Positions 45,582-54,090 of a DNA stretch of 64,000 bases are shown here, in pieces. The notes beneath the pieces are model-generated. The model was not told the DNA's origin. It did no database searches and saw only the letters and a list, made by a program, of their open reading frames with translations. The position numbers were made by a program, and so were the translations under genes. Position 1 is the stretch's first letter, and every line of letters begins with the position of its first letter. Origin of the DNA: Clostridium sp. Marseille-Q2269 (lineage in GTDB: Bacteria > Bacillota > Clostridia > Clostridiales > Clostridiaceae); NCBI RefSeq assembly GCF_943736985.1, contig NZ_CALSFS010000005.1, positions 124,001 to 188,000 on the forward strand, given 5' to 3'.

Positions 45582-46679
45582 TTATATAAATTTATGTAAT
45601 TTATCAATCATGTAATTAGACCATTTTAATGATTTTTCTACTAAATCACAAGCACTATCACCCTGTTCTATATTGCTATATATTATATCTTCCTTTTTCA
45701 TGTTTATATATGAAAAAATTATGTGTCCATAATCTATAAATTCTTTACTTACTATACTTTTGGAGTCTTTATAATTATTCGTCAAATATGCACTTAAATA
45801 TAAATCTTTAAAATATTCTTTTATATAGTGTTCAGACATATTGTCTATATTTATAGTGTTTATATACTCTATACTATGATTATTTATAAAAATAACCTTA
45901 AGTACACTCTTTTTACTTACATCAACCACAATAAGTTTATTATAGTTATTTAATTTAACAATATGTTTATGTTCTTCATATACGCCCATAAATGTATCTA
46001 TATATCCTTTAAATATTTGAGCTTTTTCAAAATCAAGATTTTCAGAATACTCTCTCATAGATTTTTCTAATAAAATAATTAAATCTTTTTTTCCATGAAA
46101 AAAATTTATAATTTTATCTATATATTTTTTATAGTGACTAGAAGTTATTTCTCCAATACAAGGTCCACTACATTTTCCTATAGCATAATTTATACATGCT
46201 GATTTATTCTTTTCATAATTTTCACACTTTATTATAGGTAAAATTTCATTTACCCCATTTACCAATTTTAGAGTTCTATTATAACTTATAAAAGGGCCAT
46301 AATATAGTACATTTTCATCTATCATTTCTGAAACTACTTTAATTATAGGATACTTATCTTTATTATTTATTTGTATATAAACATATTTTTCGTGATTTTT
46401 CATAAGTCTATTGTATTGTGGTTTTATATTCTTTATAAATGTACACTCCAATAATAGAGCTTCTAGTTCTGTATCAGTACATATATATTGAAAATCTTTA
46501 ATATTCTTCACTAGTTTTTCAACCTTAGAACTAGCATTATTTAATTTTATAAAATAACTATATACTCTTTTTCTTAAATTTTTAGATTTTCCTACATATA
46601 TTATATTCTCTAAGGAATCTTTCATAATATATATTCCTGGTGACTGTGGCAATAATTTTGATTTATCTTTTAAATTCAA
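45582..46679 (-). CDS. UvrC-like GIY-YIG protein lacking the second nuclease domain
   Basis: 365 residues, against about 600 for UvrC. Residues 10-95 form the GIY-YIG nuclease (SPGIYIMKDSLENIIYVGKSKNLRKRV). A cysteine set follows near 165-175 (CINYAIGKCSGPC), as in UvrC. A UVR-like helix pair lies at about 195-230 (SENLDFEKAQIFKGYI). The RNase H-like and tandem HhH part of UvrC is missing or very diverged after residue 240. Comparable short forms (Cho-like) make only the 3' incision in nucleotide excision repair. No ligand data; stands alone. Confidence 0.75.
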   Translation of the reverse strand: MNLKDKSKLLPQSPGIYIMKDSLENIIYVGKSKNLRKRVYSYFIKLNNASSKVEKLVKNIKDFQYICTDTELEALLLECTFIKNIKPQYNRLMKNHEKYVYIQINNKDKYPIIKVVSEMIDENVLYYGPFISYNRTLKLVNGVNEILPIIKCENYEKNKSACINYAIGKCSGPCIGEITSSHYKKYIDKIINFFHGKKDLIILLEKSMREYSENLDFEKAQIFKGYIDTFMGVYEEHKHIVKLNNYNKLIVVDVSKKSVLKVIFINNHSIEYINTINIDNMSEHYIKEYFKDLYLSAYLTNNYKDSKSIVSKEFIDYGHIIFSYINMKKEDIIYSNIEQGDSACDLVEKSLKWSNYMIDKLHKFI

Positions 46680-46835
46680 TATACCAACTCCAAGTTTTAA
46701 TTAATTAATATTATAATATATAACCACAAATAAATACAATTTTTTTAGTTACAATCTCTACCCGTAAACATACAAAATTTATATACAAGTTAAACTTTAT
46801 TTTTTTATAATTAAAAACAACAACTAAAAATATTA

Positions 46836-46866
46836 TAAAGCCCTATGCATATGGCATAGGGCTTTA
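46836..46866 (-). terminator. Terminator of the purine permease gene
   Basis: 13-base perfect arms TAAAGCCCTATGC and GCATAGGGCTTTA around 5 bases, with T run on the minus strand. Confidence 0.8.
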
Positions 46867-46873
46867 CAAAAAT

Positions 46874-48175
46874 TTATATAAAGAATTTAAGCACAAATAA
46901 TATTCCTATTATAAATGTAGTTAAACTTATATCTTTAACTTTTCCAGTTAAAGCTTTTATTACTATATAAGAAACTACTCCAAAAACTATACCATCTGAT
47001 ATACTATAAGATAATGGCATCATTATTATAGTTAGAAAAGCTGGAATAGCTTCTGTAAAATCTTCTAGATCTATTTCTTTTATAGGTGACATCATAAATA
47101 ATCCCACTAATATCAATGATGGCGCTGTAGCTGGTGATGGTATCATTATAAATAATGGTGATATGAATAATGCTATCAAGAACATAACTGCTGTGGATAC
47201 TGCTGTTAATCCTGTTCTCCCACCTTCTGCTACTCCAGAGGCACTCTCTACGAAAGTACTAACAGTACTTGTTCCTAAGCAAGCCCCTAAAGTAGTCCCT
47301 ATGGCATCACAAAATAAAGCTTGTTTAACTCTTGGTACATTCCCATCCTTATCTAACATTTTAGCTTTGGTGGCTACCCCTACTAATGTTCCTACTGTAT
47401 CAAACATATCCATAAATAATAGTGTAAACAAAGCAATAAACATATTAGGCGTAAATATATTATGCCATTCAAACTTTAAAAATATTGGACTTAGACTTGG
47501 TGGAACACTGAAAAAGCTAGTAGGAACTTTAGTTATCCCCATAGGTATACCAATTAACGTAGTAATAATTATACCTATCAATAAAGCTCCTCTTATATTT
47601 TTAGCTAACAAAATTCCTGTTATTAATATACCTATAATAGCTAATAGTGCCTCTCCGCTAGTTATGTTTCCTAAAGCTACTATAGTTCCTCCATCTTTGG
47701 GATGAATTATTACATGAGCGTTATCTAATCCTATAAAGGCTATTAATAATCCTATCCCTACAGATATAGATTTTTTTATATTGTTTGGTATTGAATTTAC
47801 TATAGCTTCACGAACATTAAAAGCAGTTAATAGTATAAATATTATTCCTTCTAAAAATACTGCTGTTAACGCAAATTCCCAAGAATATCCCATTTGCTTA
47901 ACTATAGTAAAAGCAAAAAATGCATTTAAGCCCATCCCTGGTGCTTGAGCAAAAGGCAATTTTGCATATAGGCCTGTCAACATTGTAGCCATAGCTGCTG
48001 ATAAAGCAGTAGCTGTAAATACTGCTCCAAAATCCATGCCTGCTTGGGACAATATACCTGGATTTACCACTAAAATATAAGCCATAGTCATAAAGGTAGT
48101 TAGTCCTGCTAATATTTCAGTCTTAGGAGTTGTCCCATTTTCTTTTAATTTAAAATAGTTTTCCATATAGTTCAC
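46874..48175 (-). CDS. NCS2-family purine (hypoxanthine/guanine) permease
   Basis: 433 residues with 12-14 membrane segments. N-terminal LKENGTTPKTEILAGLTTFMTMAYILVVNP and PFAQAPGMGLNAFFAF are typical of the AzgA/PbuG/AdeP branch. LFMDMFDTVGTLVGV is the conserved loop. Proton symporter for purine bases. A sigma-A promoter lies 34-62 bases upstream; no purine riboswitch is present in the leader. Confidence 0.9.
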   Translation of the reverse strand: MNYMENYFKLKENGTTPKTEILAGLTTFMTMAYILVVNPGILSQAGMDFGAVFTATALSAAMATMLTGLYAKLPFAQAPGMGLNAFFAFTIVKQMGYSWEFALTAVFLEGIIFILLTAFNVREAIVNSIPNNIKKSISVGIGLLIAFIGLDNAHVIIHPKDGGTIVALGNITSGEALLAIIGILITGILLAKNIRGALLIGIIITTLIGIPMGITKVPTSFFSVPPSLSPIFLKFEWHNIFTPNMFIALFTLLFMDMFDTVGTLVGVATKAKMLDKDGNVPRVKQALFCDAIGTTLGACLGTSTVSTFVESASGVAEGGRTGLTAVSTAVMFLIALFISPLFIMIPSPATAPSLILVGLFMMSPIKEIDLEDFTEAIPAFLTIIMMPLSYSISDGIVFGVVSYIVIKALTGKVKDISLTTFIIGILFVLKFFI

Positions 48176-48208
48176 CTTCTATTTTTCTTCTTTTTTTGAC
48201 ACTAATAA

Positions 48209-48237
48209 ATAGTATCAAATACTAGTTTTAAAGTCAA
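48209..48237 (-). promoter_or_regulatory. Sigma-A promoter of the purine permease gene
   Basis: -35 TTGACT (48232-48237) and -10 TACTAT (48209-48214) with a 17-base spacer on the minus strand. AGTATttGATACT overlaps the -10 as a small dyad and may be an operator. Confidence 0.6.
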
Positions 48238-48329
48238 TAAAAAGTACGAACATTAATATGCTTTTAATAGTTATTATTTTGATATATTATATTGACTATT
48301 CTTAATACAATATGTCAAAACATTAAAAA

Positions 48330-48362
48330 AGGTTGTTGACAAAACATGTTTATCAACAACCT
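48330..48362 (-). terminator. Terminator of the small basic protein gene
   Basis: 10-base arms AGGTTGTTGA and TCAACAACCT, followed on the minus strand by T6. Confidence 0.75.
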
Positions 48363-48388
48363 AAAGGCAATGTATAATTTCTTTTATT

Positions 48389-48541
48389 CTATTTATCTTT
48401 TTTATTCTTTCCTAATTTTTTAGATTCATTAGAAACACCTAATTCATTTGAAGTTTCTATTTTCATTTTGGCTAACTCTTTTTTAGTTTTTTGCCCTACT
48501 TTTTTATTATTTTTACTGTTCTTATTATTTTTATGTGCCAT
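48389..48541 (-). CDS. Small Lys/Asn-rich protein, possibly spore-associated
   Basis: 50 residues, very basic at the start (MAHKNNKNSKNNKK) with KMKIETSNELGVSNESKKLG behind. The KIE-S-ELG stretch recalls the germination-protease region of alpha/beta small acid-soluble spore proteins (E-IA-ELG), but the DNA-binding second half of those proteins is missing. GGAGG lies 9 bases before the ATG and a terminator follows. Real gene likely; spore role is a guess. Confidence 0.55.
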   Translation of the reverse strand: MAHKNNKNSKNNKKVGQKTKKELAKMKIETSNELGVSNESKKLGKNKKDK

Positions 48542-48790
48542 ATTATTTACCTCCAGTATATTTAAGAATTATCATAGGTTTTTACTAGTCGTTTTATAAT
48601 ATATTAATACAAGTATTATATGTATTTTTTCTTATTTTTATTTGAAAAACATAAGATTTTTAATTTTGTAATTTTTAATTTTGTATTTTATTATTTTTTA
48701 ATATTATATTTTTCTTATAAAATTTAATTATGAATATTTATTATTATTGTATCATTTAATATAATATATATTATAAAAGGAGTTATTTAT

Positions 48791-48976
48791 ATGGATGATC
48801 TAGATTGCATAAGTCCTGAGCAATTATCTATTCTTGCTAATTTAATAGCTTTGGAATTATCTAAAGGAAGAAGTATCAATGAATTAAGTGTACTTGGAAA
48901 TCTTCTTACCGCAGTCGGAGCTATTATATTAACTATTGAAGCCCAAAAGGAAAATCTGGAAAGTAAATTTACATAA
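48791..48976 (+). CDS. Small hypothetical protein, 61 residues
   Basis: Acidic start with a cysteine (MDDLDCISPEQLSILANLIA), then a hydrophobic segment GNLLTAVGAIILTIEA near residues 36-51, and a charged end. SD AAAGGAG precedes the ATG by 8 bases and a terminator follows, so expression is likely. The sequence looks like a compact two-helix clostridial protein; no function recognised. Confidence 0.65.
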   Translation: MDDLDCISPEQLSILANLIALELSKGRSINELSVLGNLLTAVGAIILTIEAQKENLESKFT

Positions 48977-49001
48977 TCTAACAAATAAAAATATATAACA
49001 A

Positions 49002-49034
49002 AAGAGCCTACAAAATAAATATAGGCTCTTCTTT
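49002..49034 (+). terminator. Terminator of the 61-residue protein gene
   Basis: Arms AAGAGCCTA and TAGGCTCTT (49002-49010 and 49022-49030), then a T-rich flank. Confidence 0.65.
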
Positions 49035-49145
49035 AAATATAATTTGAAAAGTTATCATAGATTATATATTCTATAAATGTAAAAATACCTTTGAAATTAT
49101 AATAAAGTTTATCTTATTTAGTATAGTTAAAAATAATAATTTTCA

Positions 49146-49922
49146 CTATCTTGCTGATTTTTTTATTATATTATATATAAAAAACAAAGACAAAAATATG
49201 CCTGATATACTTACCAGCTGTGCTACCCTAATAGGTCCTAAATATAAACTATCTGTTCTTAGACCTTCTATAAACAATCTTCCCAAAGAGTATAATCCTA
49301 CGTAAGACATAAATACTAAACCCTTCTTTTCTGTTTTTTTCAAAATATAAATTAAAAAAATACATATTATAAAATTCCAGATTGATTCATACAAAAATGT
49401 AGGATGATAATATGCTCCCTGAATAAACATTCCTTTTTGTATAAGCTGTGGAAATTTGCTTATAAATTCTTTTGTTACTGGGCCTCCATGTGCTTCTGAA
49501 TTAAAAAAATTTCCCCATCTTCCAATTGCTTGACCTAATATTATAGACGGAGCAGCTACATCTAGATATTTGAAAAAACTTTCTTTTTTATGTTTTATGT
49601 ATATGTAAACTGTTAAAACACCAAAAATAATTCCACCATGAATAGCCAATCCACCTTGTCTTATGTTAAATATATTAATTAGATTATCTTTATAATCTTC
49701 AAATTCAAAAATAACATAATATAATCTAGCTCCTATAATAGCTGATGGAAATGCTACTAAAAATATATTTATTAATTCATCATAACTAGCTTTTCTTATT
49801 TTGCAAGTATATATAGCTAATAATAGTCCTAGAGCCACTCCTATAGATATTATTACACCATACCATCTAATTTGTAAGTTTCCTATATGAAATGCTATTG
49901 GATTCATGTGTATCACCTTCAT
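49146..49922 (-). CDS. lgt: Prolipoprotein diacylglyceryl transferase
   Basis: 258 residues with seven membrane segments. The Lgt signature is present: [15 protein letters not shown] with the active His near residue 95, and [18 protein letters not shown] near residues 130-147. Moves diacylglycerol from phosphatidylglycerol to the lipobox cysteine of lipoproteins, such as the one at 6527-7555. SD AAGGTGAT lies before the ATG. Confidence 0.95.
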   Translation of the reverse strand: MKVIHMNPIAFHIGNLQIRWYGVIISIGVALGLLLAIYTCKIRKASYDELINIFLVAFPSAIIGARLYYVIFEFEDYKDNLINIFNIRQGGLAIHGGIIFGVLTVYIYIKHKKESFFKYLDVAAPSIILGQAIGRWGNFFNSEAHGGPVTKEFISKFPQLIQKGMFIQGAYYHPTFLYESIWNFIICIFLIYILKKTEKKGLVFMSYVGLYSLGRLFIEGLRTDSLYLGPIRVAQLVSISGIFLSLFFIYNIIKKSAR

Positions 49923-50275
49923 TCTATATATTTTATCTTAATATTACTCTTATTATTTACAATCTTTCTATATTCCACTGTGTAAAAAATTGTTTTATAC
50001 TTCATAAAGTTAATTTTATACACTAATTAAATTTATAATTATTATACTATTGAAACATTACTATTACTTTAATAAGTCATTATAGAAATTTAAAGAATGC
50101 TTATTATTTTGAACTATAATAATTATTTAATATGGTAATTATACTATAAATACTATGTAAATAAAAATTTTAATAACAAAATTTAATAAATATTAATTTT
50201 AATTATAAAATTAATATTTATTAAACTCTAACCTTATTATCCTTTTTCATATTTTTTATATAATATCTGTAAAAA
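49923..50275. other. 353-base AT-rich gap
   Basis: No coding frame, hairpin or recognisable regulatory motif stands out apart from runs of A and T. The lgt promoter is expected near its left end. Confidence 0.45.
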
Positions 50276-50770
50276 TTACTTATTGTAAAAGCAAATTTTA
50301 GTTTCTATTTTATCTTTCTTTAAAGTTAAAACTACATATGAAAACCATCTTTCTCTTATTTTTTTGCTTGGTGATCCTGGATTTATAATAAGAGTTTTAT
50401 TTTTAGTTTTTATAATAGGTTGATGGCTATGTCCGAACAATATAATATCTACATTATCATCCTTAAAAATATTATAAACTCTTTCCAATGTATTTTTTTC
50501 CGTTCCATGTCCATGAAACAATCCTATTTTATATCCATTTAAAGTAACTATTTCTTTTTCTTTCAGTTCCTTTCTTAACATACTACCATCATTATTTCCC
50601 CAAACTCCTATTATTTTTTTATTTTTTCTTATTTTCGCTAAAACTTTTGGAGAAGTAAAATCTCCTAAATGAATTATTAAATCCACATCTTTAAAGCATT
50701 TGTCCATAAGTTTTTCTATTTTATTAGTATGCTTACTCATATGGGTATCTGATATAACACCAATTTTGAT
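50276..50770 (-). CDS. Metallophosphoesterase, YfcE/MJ0936 family, with a non-ATG/GTG/TTG start
   Basis: 164 residues if begun at ATC 50768-50770. Read from there it starts (M)KIGVISDTHMSKHTNK, which supplies the metal-binding Asp and His of SDTH. From the first ATG (50740) that motif is lost, although GDFTSP, GNNDG, GHGTEKNT and GHSHQP are present. An in-frame stop lies five codons above ATC, so only ATC (or ATT just before it) can restore the motif. AAGGTG lies 5 bases before ATC. Hydrolyses phosphodiesters with two metal ions. It begins 12 bases after the upstream gene. Confidence 0.8.
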   Translation of the reverse strand: MKIGVISDTHMSKHTNKIEKLMDKCFKDVDLIIHLGDFTSPKVLAKIRKNKKIIGVWGNNDGSMLRKELKEKEIVTLNGYKIGLFHGHGTEKNTLERVYNIFKDDNVDIILFGHSHQPIIKTKNKTLIINPGSPSKKIRERWFSYVVLTLKKDKIETKICFYNK

Positions 50771-50782
50771 AATATCACCTTC

Positions 50783-51148
50783 CTACTGTCCTTTACCACA
50801 ATGATTACAAAAATCAGAATACAAGTAAATCTCCTTACCACAATGCTTGCACAATTTTTTATCACTATATTTTAATTTTTTTTCTTCCATGTTTTTCACT
50901 TCTTTTTTTAATTTTTCTATAGATTTGCAATATTTTTTATGGTCTTCCTCTACAATCTTGCCTTTATTATAACTTTTATATACTTTTCTACCTATTTTTC
51001 TATAATAATAATCTATTTCTTCTTGTAAAGATTTTATTTTAAATGCTACTTTTGAGGCTTCATAAATATTTTCTGATTTCTCTTTTAAATTATATCCTTC
51101 TTTTTGGATATTATCTTTTATCTTTGAAAATTTATTTTTGAAACTCAT
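50783..51148 (-). CDS. Coiled-coil zinc-ribbon protein
   Basis: 121 residues. The first 90 are charged and helical (repeated KxxK/E patterns); the end is a zinc ribbon, CKHCGKEIYLYSDFCNHCGK. No membrane segment. Probably a structural or regulatory protein of the DZANK/zinc-ribbon type; no specific role recognised. It lies just before the phosphoesterase gene on the same strand, so the two are likely co-expressed. Confidence 0.7.
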   Translation of the reverse strand: MSFKNKFSKIKDNIQKEGYNLKEKSENIYEASKVAFKIKSLQEEIDYYYRKIGRKVYKSYNKGKIVEEDHKKYCKSIEKLKKEVKNMEEKKLKYSDKKLCKHCGKEIYLYSDFCNHCGKGQ

Positions 51149-51277
51149 TGTATACCCCCTTTGTAATTATATAATATGAGTTATCACGCCTTAATGTACA
51201 AATAATTAATCATATAAATAATATTAATCATATAATATATTGATAATATTATTGAACTATAAGAAAGAGAGGTAGTA

Positions 51278-52033
51278 ATGAGAATTTTTCCTTTAAATAT
51301 AGCTCATCGGGGTGCCAGTTCTTTAGCTCCAGAAAATACTTTAGAAAGTTTTAAAAAAGCTATACAATTAAAATGTGATGGCATAGAATTAGATGTTCAT
51401 ATGACAAAAGATAATGAATTAATAGTTATACATGATGAATTTTTAAATAGAACTACAAATGGTACTGGTTCAGTGAAAAATTTAACCCTTAATGAAATAA
51501 AAGAACTAGATGCAGGAACTCATTTTAGCAATAAATTTAAAGGTTCTAAAATTCCTACTCTTAAGGAAGTTTTAGATTTAATAGCTCCTTATAATCTTTT
51601 ATTAGACTTAGAAATTAAGCAATGGGAACCTGAAATAGAAAAAAATGTGATAAATATGATCCAAAGTTATAATTATGAGAAAAAAACTATAATAACATCT
51701 TTTAATCCCACATGTATTTTAAAATGTAAACAAATATCGAAAGATGTTAAAACCGGCCTTCTAGCTTTTTTCTTACAAAATGATCCTTTAGAACTGAAAA
51801 AAAGTTTAGAAATAGATTATTTATGCTTGGATCTTAATTATGTTAAACTATTTTCTCAAAAAGATATTGACACTTTAAAAAAGAATGATTTGAAAATATT
51901 AACTTTCACAGTGGATAAAAAGCAAGATATGTTATACATGATTAAACATAAAGTTGATGGAATTATAACTAATAAACCACAACTATTAAATTTATTGAAA
52001 TATAATCCTTTCAATTTCATGAGATTTAAATAA
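51278..52033 (+). CDS. Glycerophosphodiester phosphodiesterase, cytoplasmic type
   Basis: 251 residues, TIM-barrel GDPD domain. The catalytic set is visible: NIAHRGASSLAPENTLESF (His, Arg, Glu), ELDVHMTKDNELIVIHD (Glu, Asp, His) and LLDLEIKQWEP. No signal peptide, so a UgpQ-like intracellular enzyme that releases glycerol-3-phosphate. SD GAGAGG precedes the ATG. It is the last clearly chromosomal gene before the prophage boundary. Confidence 0.9.
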   Translation: MRIFPLNIAHRGASSLAPENTLESFKKAIQLKCDGIELDVHMTKDNELIVIHDEFLNRTTNGTGSVKNLTLNEIKELDAGTHFSNKFKGSKIPTLKEVLDLIAPYNLLLDLEIKQWEPEIEKNVINMIQSYNYEKKTIITSFNPTCILKCKQISKDVKTGLLAFFLQNDPLELKKSLEIDYLCLDLNYVKLFSQKDIDTLKKNDLKILTFTVDKKQDMLYMIKHKVDGIITNKPQLLNLLKYNPFNFMRFK

Positions 52034-52042
52034 ATGTAAAAT

Positions 52043-52078
52043 AAAAAAAGTTACTAATTTAATAGTAACTTTTTTTAA
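52043..52078 (+). terminator. Terminator after the glycerophosphodiesterase gene
   Basis: 14-base perfect arms 52043-52056 and 52063-52076, ending in seven T. Confidence 0.8.
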
Positions 52079-52082
52079 TATT

Positions 52083-52145
52083 CTATTTAAAATATCTGTT
52101 TAATAATCCTCTAAATGCTGAACCATGTCTAGCTTCATCTTTACA
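52083..52145 (-). pseudogene. 3' remnant of a rubrerythrin gene; probable prophage attachment site (left)
   Basis: On the minus strand 52142 to 52083 reads KDEARHGSAFRGLLNRYFK then TAG. This is the end of the four-helix domain of a rubrerythrin, whose DEARHG holds metal ligands. An in-frame stop at 52146-52148 cuts it off and nothing of the upstream gene remains. Phages often enter the 3' end of a gene, rebuild it on one side, and leave the displaced tail on the other; this piece fits the displaced tail. The rebuilt gene would be beyond the right edge. Confidence 0.65.
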
Positions 52146-52207
52146 CTACAATTATAAATCCTTGTAAAATCAATATATACATAGACTTAAACTTATAAGT
52201 ATATACC

Positions 52208-52432
52208 CTAACCCCACCATTTACCCACATAAGAATCTAAGTGGGCAATTTTTTTTAATTCTGAACTTGGTATTAATATTTTGTTTGTTCTTATAGCATT
52301 AATTTTGCTATTTATTATCATATTGTATACTTCTAATCTAGTTAGCTTAAATAATTTAGATACTTCATTTACTGTAAATCCATTAAAAGTTATTTTACAT
52401 TCATTTTTCTTTTGTAATTTTCTAACAGACAT
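52208..52432 (-). CDS. Excisionase-like DNA-binding protein
   Basis: 74 residues. FTVNEVSKLFKLTRLEVYNMIINSKINAIRTNKILIPSSEL is a MerR/excisionase-type winged helix (HTH_17). The ATG at 52432 has GGAG 8 bases upstream; the earlier ATG at 52450 does not. First gene inside the prophage from the left junction, on a LexA-box promoter. Probable role is directing excision by the integrase, which is not in this window. It could also be a simple regulator. Confidence 0.65.
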   Translation of the reverse strand: MSVRKLQKKNECKITFNGFTVNEVSKLFKLTRLEVYNMIINSKINAIRTNKILIPSSELKKIAHLDSYVGKWWG

Positions 52433-52478
52433 TATTACATCTCCTATCACTATTATAATTACTATGTACCATAATTAA

Positions 52479-52520
52479 ATTATATATGAATATATATCCA
52501 ATTGCAAGAACACTTGTTCG
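52479..52520 (-). promoter_or_regulatory. LexA (SOS) operator and promoter of the excisionase-like gene
   Basis: The box at 52507-52520 reads CGAACAAGTGTTCT on the minus strand, matching the Gram-positive LexA consensus CGAACRNRYGTTCG at 13 of 14 positions. It overlaps the -35 TTGCAA (52502-52507), which is 17 bases from a perfect -10 TATAAT (52479-52484). So the gene should be released by DNA damage. Confidence 0.75.
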
Positions 52521-52765
52521 ACTTAATGTAGTCCATAAATATAACTACTTTTCAATATGCAGTTATATTTTTCACATCTCTTTTAGGTACATAATAATAT
52601 ATATTAATATCAAGCTTACTAGTTTAATAAAGCATAAAAACTCTAGAGAATCACATCCCAGAGTTTAAATTTGTCTTTTCATTATGTTCAATTTATTCAG
52701 TTTTACTAATACATTATTATTTATTTTATTTATATTTACAACGTTAAAAATTAATATCCTTATAC
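52521..52765. other. Gap between the excisionase-like gene and parR
   Basis: No convincing gene. A hairpin (AAACTCT/AGAGTTT, 52638-52666) may terminate one direction. Confidence 0.4.
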
Positions 52766-53092
52766 CTATAAAAATTTATTCAATTCTTCCAACTCGTTTG
52801 ATTCCAACTCACTGGTTTCGTGTGACTTTTCTTCACAGTGAGTAACTATTTCATTGAAAGTATCATGACTTTGAGCAACTTTTGCTGACTTATCATTACA
52901 GTGAGTAACTTCTGATTTAATCACTTTTGGTAACCCGCTCTCACAGTTACTCACTATATAGTTATAAATTATTTCCTTGATAGTGCTATTAGGATTTAAG
53001 CACTCATCAAGGAATTGTATTATCTGTTTTTCTTTTTCTTTAGATTCATTTAGAGTAAACTGTACCCTTCTGCTATTCTTACTTATTGCCAT
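52766..53092 (-). CDS. ParR-like DNA-binding partner of ParM
   Basis: 108 residues. The N-terminal half (RRVQFTLNESKEKEKQIIQFLDECLN...IKEIIYNYIV) looks like a ribbon-helix-helix domain; the tail is hydrophilic and repeats VTHCNDKS and VTHCEEKS. It overlaps the end of the actin-like gene by 14 bases, the standard parM-parR order. ParR binds the centromere-like parC and caps ParM filaments. Identification rests on gene order and size more than on sequence. Confidence 0.6.
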   Translation of the reverse strand: MAISKNSRRVQFTLNESKEKEKQIIQFLDECLNPNSTIKEIIYNYIVSNCESGLPKVIKSEVTHCNDKSAKVAQSHDTFNEIVTHCEEKSHETSELESNELEELNKFL

Positions 53093-53951
53093 TGCTCCAC
53101 ACCTTCTTTGAAGCTTCTAAAGCTCCATCAGCATTACTTGTTAAAGCACTATTATGTACTTTAAATTTATTTAATGGAAGTTTAGATATATATTCTTTAA
53201 GCATCAAGCTTGTACCACCTGTAAATATTGTATTGTATGTTTTTAAATTTACATATGGCTTTACTGCATTTAATATATCACCTAAAAACTCAATATACTG
53301 TTTACTATCTACTTTAATTAATCCATTATTTATTAACCTTTGTACATCTTCCTCTGTGTAATCTTCGCCCTTGGCATTCTCCATACTTTTTATTTTAGAA
53401 TAGAAATCAAAGGATCCTAACTTAATTGTATTAGTTTTTACTATCTTAGCATTTTCTAATACACATATATTAATAGTTCTTGAACCTAAGTCAAGTATAC
53501 ACACATCACCTTTTTTATCTTCTACATCCAAACTATAATATGAAGCATAACCTTCAGGAAGTACCAATAAGTCATTTATTTTTATAGTCCTATCTATTCC
53601 ATTAAACTTAAAATTAAATGTTTTACCTTTAAGAGTTTCCATTAATTTAGCTTTATTTTTCATCTGTATTATAGGTAATAATAATGTTAGGTTTGTTTCC
53701 TTAGTTTCTTCATTATTAGCCTTTCCTATAGCATATAATAATTGAGCCATATAATCTCTATCAGCTTTGTTAAACTCTCTTGAAAGTTCTCCTACGCCTA
53801 TGTAGGTCTTTATTCCATTGTATTCTACTCTTTGAAATCCTTCTTCATAACTTTGATAATCATTGGTTATTTTACTACTAAACCTCCCTTTATTATCCCC
53901 TACATATTTAACATTTATATTCCCTAAATCCACCACTGTTATTTTACTCAT
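53079..53951 (-). CDS. parM: ParM/Alp-type plasmid segregation actin
   Basis: 290 residues. Actin-fold ATPase motifs in order: phosphate-1 VVDLGNINVKYVG (residues 5-17), phosphate-2 VCILDLGSRTINICV (about 146-160) and the adenosine motif TIFTGGTSLML (about 240). Members form filaments that push DNA copies apart. In a prophage it suggests a phage-plasmid or a plasmid-derived segment. SD GGAGG lies before the ATG. Followed by the overlapping ParR-like gene. Confidence 0.8.
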   Translation of the reverse strand: MSKITVVDLGNINVKYVGDNKGRFSSKITNDYQSYEEGFQRVEYNGIKTYIGVGELSREFNKADRDYMAQLLYAIGKANNEETKETNLTLLLPIIQMKNKAKLMETLKGKTFNFKFNGIDRTIKINDLLVLPEGYASYYSLDVEDKKGDVCILDLGSRTINICVLENAKIVKTNTIKLGSFDFYSKIKSMENAKGEDYTEEDVQRLINNGLIKVDSKQYIEFLGDILNAVKPYVNLKTYNTIFTGGTSLMLKEYISKLPLNKFKVHNSALTSNADGALEASKKVWSNGNK

Positions 53952-53963
53952 TTTTAAATCCTC

Positions 53964-54086
53964 CTATTTATTATTTAATTGACTTTCTAAAAATTTTATA
54001 TGTGATTTCCATATTGATCTAGTTCGTGAATCTCTTTGATGTAAAATAAGTCTTTTAATTTCTCTTATTCTTGACCCTAAAGTCAT
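53964..54086 (-). CDS. Small basic protein in the segregation/replication operon
   Basis: 40 residues, strongly basic (begins MTLGSRIREIKRLILHQRDS). GGAG lies 8 bases before the ATG. It starts 4 bases beyond the stop of the replication-like gene and ends 12 bases before the parM start, so all are one operon. No family recognised; perhaps a regulator or an accessory DNA-binding peptide. Confidence 0.55.
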   Translation of the reverse strand: MTLGSRIREIKRLILHQRDSRTRSIWKSHIKFLESQLNNK

Positions 54087-54090
54087 ACTA

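Noticed and set aside
47163-47705. 180-codon plus-strand frame opposite the purine permease
   Set aside because: Antisense to a clear membrane transporter; its composition reflects that gene.
48176-48300. Purine riboswitch before the NCS2 permease
   Set aside because: The leader lacks the conserved three-way-junction bases; only a sigma-A promoter and small dyad are visible.
52486-52668. 60-codon plus-strand frame between the excisionase-like gene and parR
   Set aside because: No ribosome site, overlaps the LexA operator, and the composition looks random.
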